Shown here piece by piece: positions 63,101 through 64,000 of a stretch of DNA of 64,000 nucleotides. Position 1 is the stretch's first letter, and every line of letters begins with the position of its first letter. The notes beneath the pieces were generated by a model. It saw only the letters and a list, made by a program, of their open reading frames with translations, did no database searches and had not been told where the DNA came from. Source of the stretch: Semisulcospira habei (Eukaryota; Mollusca; Gastropoda; Semisulcospiridae); NCBI GenBank assembly GCA_036245525.1, contig BTPG01000004.1, positions 217,317,357 through 217,381,356 on the forward strand, read 5' to 3'. The position numbers were made by a program, and so were the translations under genes.

Positions 63101-63297
63101 GAGTAGACAAAGTGCAAAGGAAGCTAAAATCAGAAAAAGAGAAAACACGGCGCCTCAGACGAAAAGTAAGTGAACTGTCTTCTGTTGTTAAATCTCTGAA
63201 AGAAAAAGGCTTGATTTTTGACAATTGTGCTGAAGTTCTTGAAAACGCCTTCAGCATATGTATATGCTCTATGCTGCGGACGCACTGGTGGACTACG
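57172..63297 (+). CDS. THAP-domain gene, copy 2 (three exons seen, frame open)
   Basis: Exons are 57172-57248, 57506-57716 and 62923-63297. Lengths of exons 1 and 2 match copy 1 exactly (77 and 211 nt), as do the splice sites. The THAP zinc finger shows C-x4-C (GCAAFNCNN), KGVTFHR, KKWV and LCSAHFTPDCF. Exon 3 gives a linker, HSPRKLKK and a basic coiled coil (KVQRKLKSEKEKTRRLRRKV). It stays open in phase 0 to a GTGAGT donor at 63298, so more exons probably follow. Intron 2 is swollen to about 5.2 kb by a SINE (57776-58154) and a LINE (about 58358-62915). This copy looks healthier than the one at 9237-10421. Likely a nuclear DNA-binding protein; target unknown. Confidence 0.82.
57776..58154 (+). 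mobile_element. SINE copy F in THAP copy 2 intron
   Basis: Bounded by TTTATTTGTCA at 57765-57775 and 58155-58165. The paralogous intron of copy 1 has a single TTTATTTGTCATGTTGCC at about 9803 with no insert, an empty-site control. Confidence 0.95.
59143..59964 (+). pseudogene. LINE endonuclease domain (CR1/jockey type)
   Basis: A 273-residue frame starts MSTPSNNYLHVHGLKVGHLN. EEP endonuclease motifs are GLTESRLD (glutamate), LLGDFNIDLL (aspartate/asparagine), ATLIDHIYTNN and the catalytic AVSDHFPITC. It ends prematurely at about 59964; the linker to the reverse transcriptase lies in other frames (60000-60532). Confidence 0.85.
60507..61706 (+). pseudogene. LINE reverse transcriptase (CR1/jockey type)
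   Basis: A 399-residue frame with NNFRPISLLSVLANPLEKH, FLDLRKVYDLIDH (motif A), YGVPQGSILVPLLFCIFVNDL (motif B), DMFADDSTLHSAG (catalytic FADD) and RLLGVIIDDDLSW. It breaks near 61690. The C-terminal region resumes after the SINE at 62200-62551 (KILNGKAPPYLSRLF, ALLWNSLP). The N-terminal entry from 60140-60532 overlaps in another frame, so there is another indel near 60510. Confidence 0.85.
61813..62197 (+). mobile_element. SINE copy G, inserted in the LINE
   Basis: It lacks only the first about 12 bp of the family (starts CCCTGCCCTGGGGGAC) and ends CAATGTACAATCAATCAAT. It lies between the two parts of the LINE C-terminus. A clear target duplication was not found. Confidence 0.85.
62690..62785 (+). 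repeat. GT/TATG-rich microsatellite
   Basis: Alternating GTGTATGTG-type sequence lies in the 3' untranslated region of the LINE. Confidence 0.8.
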
Positions 63298-63572
63298 GTG
63301 AGTTGTGAGCTCATCACACCATTACTCACCAGTGTTTCCCAAAACGCACATGTGTGCGTCAGAGACGCACAAAAACTGAAAAAGGACGCATGAAAAAAAA
63401 ATGGTGCGTCACAAGGGACGCAACGTTGTTTTTTTTTACTGCCGTTATGTATCCTGGCACCTCTGAGCTATCGTGCGCCCGACGAGCCGAGTAAGCGCGG
63501 TGATCTCCCCTACCCACTGACCGCGCTAACATGCATGCGCAGCCTTTTTGTTTGCTTCCGAAAAGCTGAAAC
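63298..63572. other. Spacer between THAP copy 2 exon 3 and hAT-like exon
   Basis: Contains several ACGCAC / GTGCGTC motifs (63340-63420), possibly arms of a diverged fold-back repeat. No gene. Confidence 0.4.
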
Positions 63573-63937
63573 ATGTCGCTCGACACATGGCTACGGAAAA
63601 CGATAACCCGCAGAAATGCGGAAGACGATGCAATCGTTGAACTTGAAAGCCAAACTCCGACATCATCGGCCCCGAAGGCGGATGGGAAGAAAGACAAACA
63701 AACCCGACCGAGAAACACGGAACCGGAGCAAGAGGAATCGACCAAAGCTGACTCAACCGGCACTGGTGAATCAGCTGTGAAGAAACGTCGCATTAACGAC
63801 TCGTGGCTGCATGACTTCCCATGGTTAAACTTTTAAGATGGAAAAATGTTCTGCAAGGTTTGCACCGAGGCGGCAGAGGGCCGCAAACAGTCCAAGTCGG
63901 GAAACAAATTTGTTGAAGGCGCTTCGAATTTTCAAAG
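63573..63937 (+). pseudogene. hAT-type/BED-like zinc-finger exon with an in-frame stop
   Basis: The ATG at 63573 opens a frame with an acidic, Lys-rich low-complexity region and then KKRRINDSWLHDFPWLNF. This is followed by TAA (63834-63836) and, still in the same frame, KMFCKVCTEA, then NKFVEGASNFQR to a GTGAGT donor at 63938. The W-L-x2-FPWL and MFC-x2-C patterns are those of the zinc-finger N-terminus of hAT transposase-derived genes (ZBED/ZNF862-like). The stop sits inside the domain, so this copy is probably dead, unless an upstream exon skips it. Confidence 0.6.
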
Positions 63938-64000
63938 GTGAGTTTTTCAATTTTCGAAGAAGAAGAAGAGTGCAGTCCAAGTGTCAGTGATTGTGATTTT

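Overview
This is animal (eukaryotic) genomic DNA. Coding sequence is split by introns with GT/AG sites, and about three quarters of the window is made of nested transposons. The mixture (RTE-, CR1/L2- and Tx1-like LINEs, DIRS-like elements, a Ty3/Gypsy remnant, a tailed SINE family, TTAA-flanked palindromic MITEs and a Polinton) fits a marine invertebrate. I infer a mollusc, probably a gastropod, but no single-copy marker proves this. There are no bacterial operons, rRNA genes or CRISPR arrays.

Layout. 0.9-5.1 kb: a nearly complete RTE-like LINE (minus strand) with a 14-bp target duplication. 5.4-8.3 kb: a decayed Ty3/Gypsy integrase region (minus), split by a second, 5'-truncated RTE copy with a 64-bp target duplication. 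9.2-10.4 kb: a three-exon THAP-domain gene, copy 1. 10.6-27.6 kb: a 17,007-bp Polinton/Maverick (adintovirus-like) element with 235-bp terminal inverted repeats and a CAAGGG target duplication, inserted into the middle of a palindromic MITE. 28.9-37.4 kb: a solo LTR, a SINE, MITEs and LINE fragments. 37.4-41.6 kb: a DIRS-like element with gag-like and tyrosine-recombinase parts but no visible reverse transcriptase. It sits inside a Tx1/L1-like LINE and is itself hit by a solo LTR. 42.1-47.3 kb: two exons of a host gene rich in SUMO-type VK.EP motifs, with another candidate first exon between them. 48.0-53.9 kb: a second, longer and more decayed DIRS-like element. 54-56 kb: SINEs and simple repeats. 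57.2-63.3 kb: THAP gene copy 2, with a SINE and a CR1/jockey-like LINE in its second intron. 63.6 kb to the end: a zinc-finger exon of hAT-related type carrying an in-frame stop.

The Polinton is the main object. Protein-primed DNA polymerase B and the retroviral-type integrase are open from start to stop. The double-jelly-roll major capsid protein and a probable minor capsid protein are also open. The packaging ATPase is destroyed by a frame break and by a SINE insertion with its own 9-bp target duplication. No adenain-type protease was found. The rest is a set of small membrane-associated or unrecognised proteins of the kind found repeatedly in invertebrate Polintons but without known function. 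The element is therefore structurally fresh (one mismatch between the TIRs) but cannot build virions by itself as it stands.

Nested insertions give a relative order of events: MITE, then Polinton, then SINEs; Tx1 LINE, then DIRS, then solo LTR; THAP duplication, then SINE in the intron of copy 2, with copy 1 keeping the empty site. Product names rest on motif recognition by eye. Exon structures rest on splice-site consensus and phase agreement only.
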